Shown in pieces: positions 41,642 through 41,656 of a stretch of 41,656 bases of DNA. The translations under genes were made by a program, and so were the position numbers. Under the pieces are notes generated by a model. It was not told the origin of the DNA and did no database searches. It saw nothing but the letters and a program-made list of their open reading frames with translations. Position 1 is the stretch's first letter. Each line of letters opens with the position of its first letter. This stretch comes from an uncultured Pseudomonadales bacterium (GTDB taxonomy: Bacteria; Pseudomonadota; Gammaproteobacteria; Pseudomonadales; Azotimanducaceae): assembly GCA_938017975.1 (NCBI GenBank), contig CALIKQ010000063.1, positions 1-41,656 on the forward strand, in the 5' to 3' direction.

Positions 41642-41656
41642 AAGGTGATTGATCGC

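Overview
The window looks like chromosomal DNA of a Gram-negative proteobacterium. A free-living, probably marine, gammaproteobacterium rich in acyl-CoA metabolism fits best. Supporting signs are a MdlAB-type ABC exporter pair, FxsA, a DsbD/ScsB-like reductase, a proton-translocating transhydrogenase, ExbD, a periplasmic TRAP transporter with a lipoprotein partner, and many acyl-CoA enzymes. I saw no rRNA, tRNA, CRISPR array or prophage. This placement comes from gene content only; no search was run.

Layout. 1-2283 (minus): a chain of ATGA-overlapping genes made of a small unknown protein, a MATE exporter and an LLM-class flavin oxidoreductase cut by the window edge. 2509-3570: lactonase-fold protein. 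3578-7212 (minus): heterodimeric ABC exporter pair. 7535-8710: acyl-CoA dehydrogenase. 8871-9314 (minus): FxsA. 9679-15329: a tightly packed five-gene operon made of an alpha/beta hydrolase, an atypical crotonase, a MoxR/CbbQ-type AAA+ ATPase, a very long VWA/CbbO-NorD-type protein and a metal-binding VOC protein. 15693-18907: MFS exporter, alpha/beta hydrolase and a PdxA2-like dehydrogenase. 18959-19939 (minus): ketopantoate-reductase-like protein. 20049-22690: two acyl-CoA dehydrogenases that look like a large/small subunit pair, closed by a strong bidirectional terminator. 22764-25640: exported methyltransferase-like protein, VOC protein and serine hydrolase. 25960-26124: an unlisted 54-codon gene for a double-glycine-leader peptide. 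26413-29214 (minus): pntAA-pntAB-pntB. 29506-33140: acyl-CoA carboxyltransferase overlapping a DsbD/ScsB-like reductase. 33602-34536 (minus): a two-subunit MaoC-type dehydratase. 34974-35837: REP-associated tyrosine transposase, followed by a 768-base gene-free, repeat-bearing stretch. 36606-37720: lone ExbD and a histidine phosphatase. 37973-41641: TatT-DctP-DctQ-DctM TRAP transporter operon.

How it fits together. Much of the window serves CoA-thioester chemistry: three acyl-CoA dehydrogenases, a crotonase, two MaoC subunits, a carboxyltransferase and several hydrolases. Transport systems surround it (TRAP import; MATE, MFS and ABC export), and NADPH comes from transhydrogenase.

The most novel items are three. 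The first is the small peptide gene at 25960, whose first 15 residues match the colicin-V-type double-glycine leader; it sits directly after a 14-base tandem repeat and has no dedicated exporter in view. The second is the CbbQ/CbbO-like activase pair embedded in an acyl-CoA operon without Rubisco or nitric-oxide reductase. The third is the repeat-rich gene-free region between the transposase and an ExbD that lacks ExbB.
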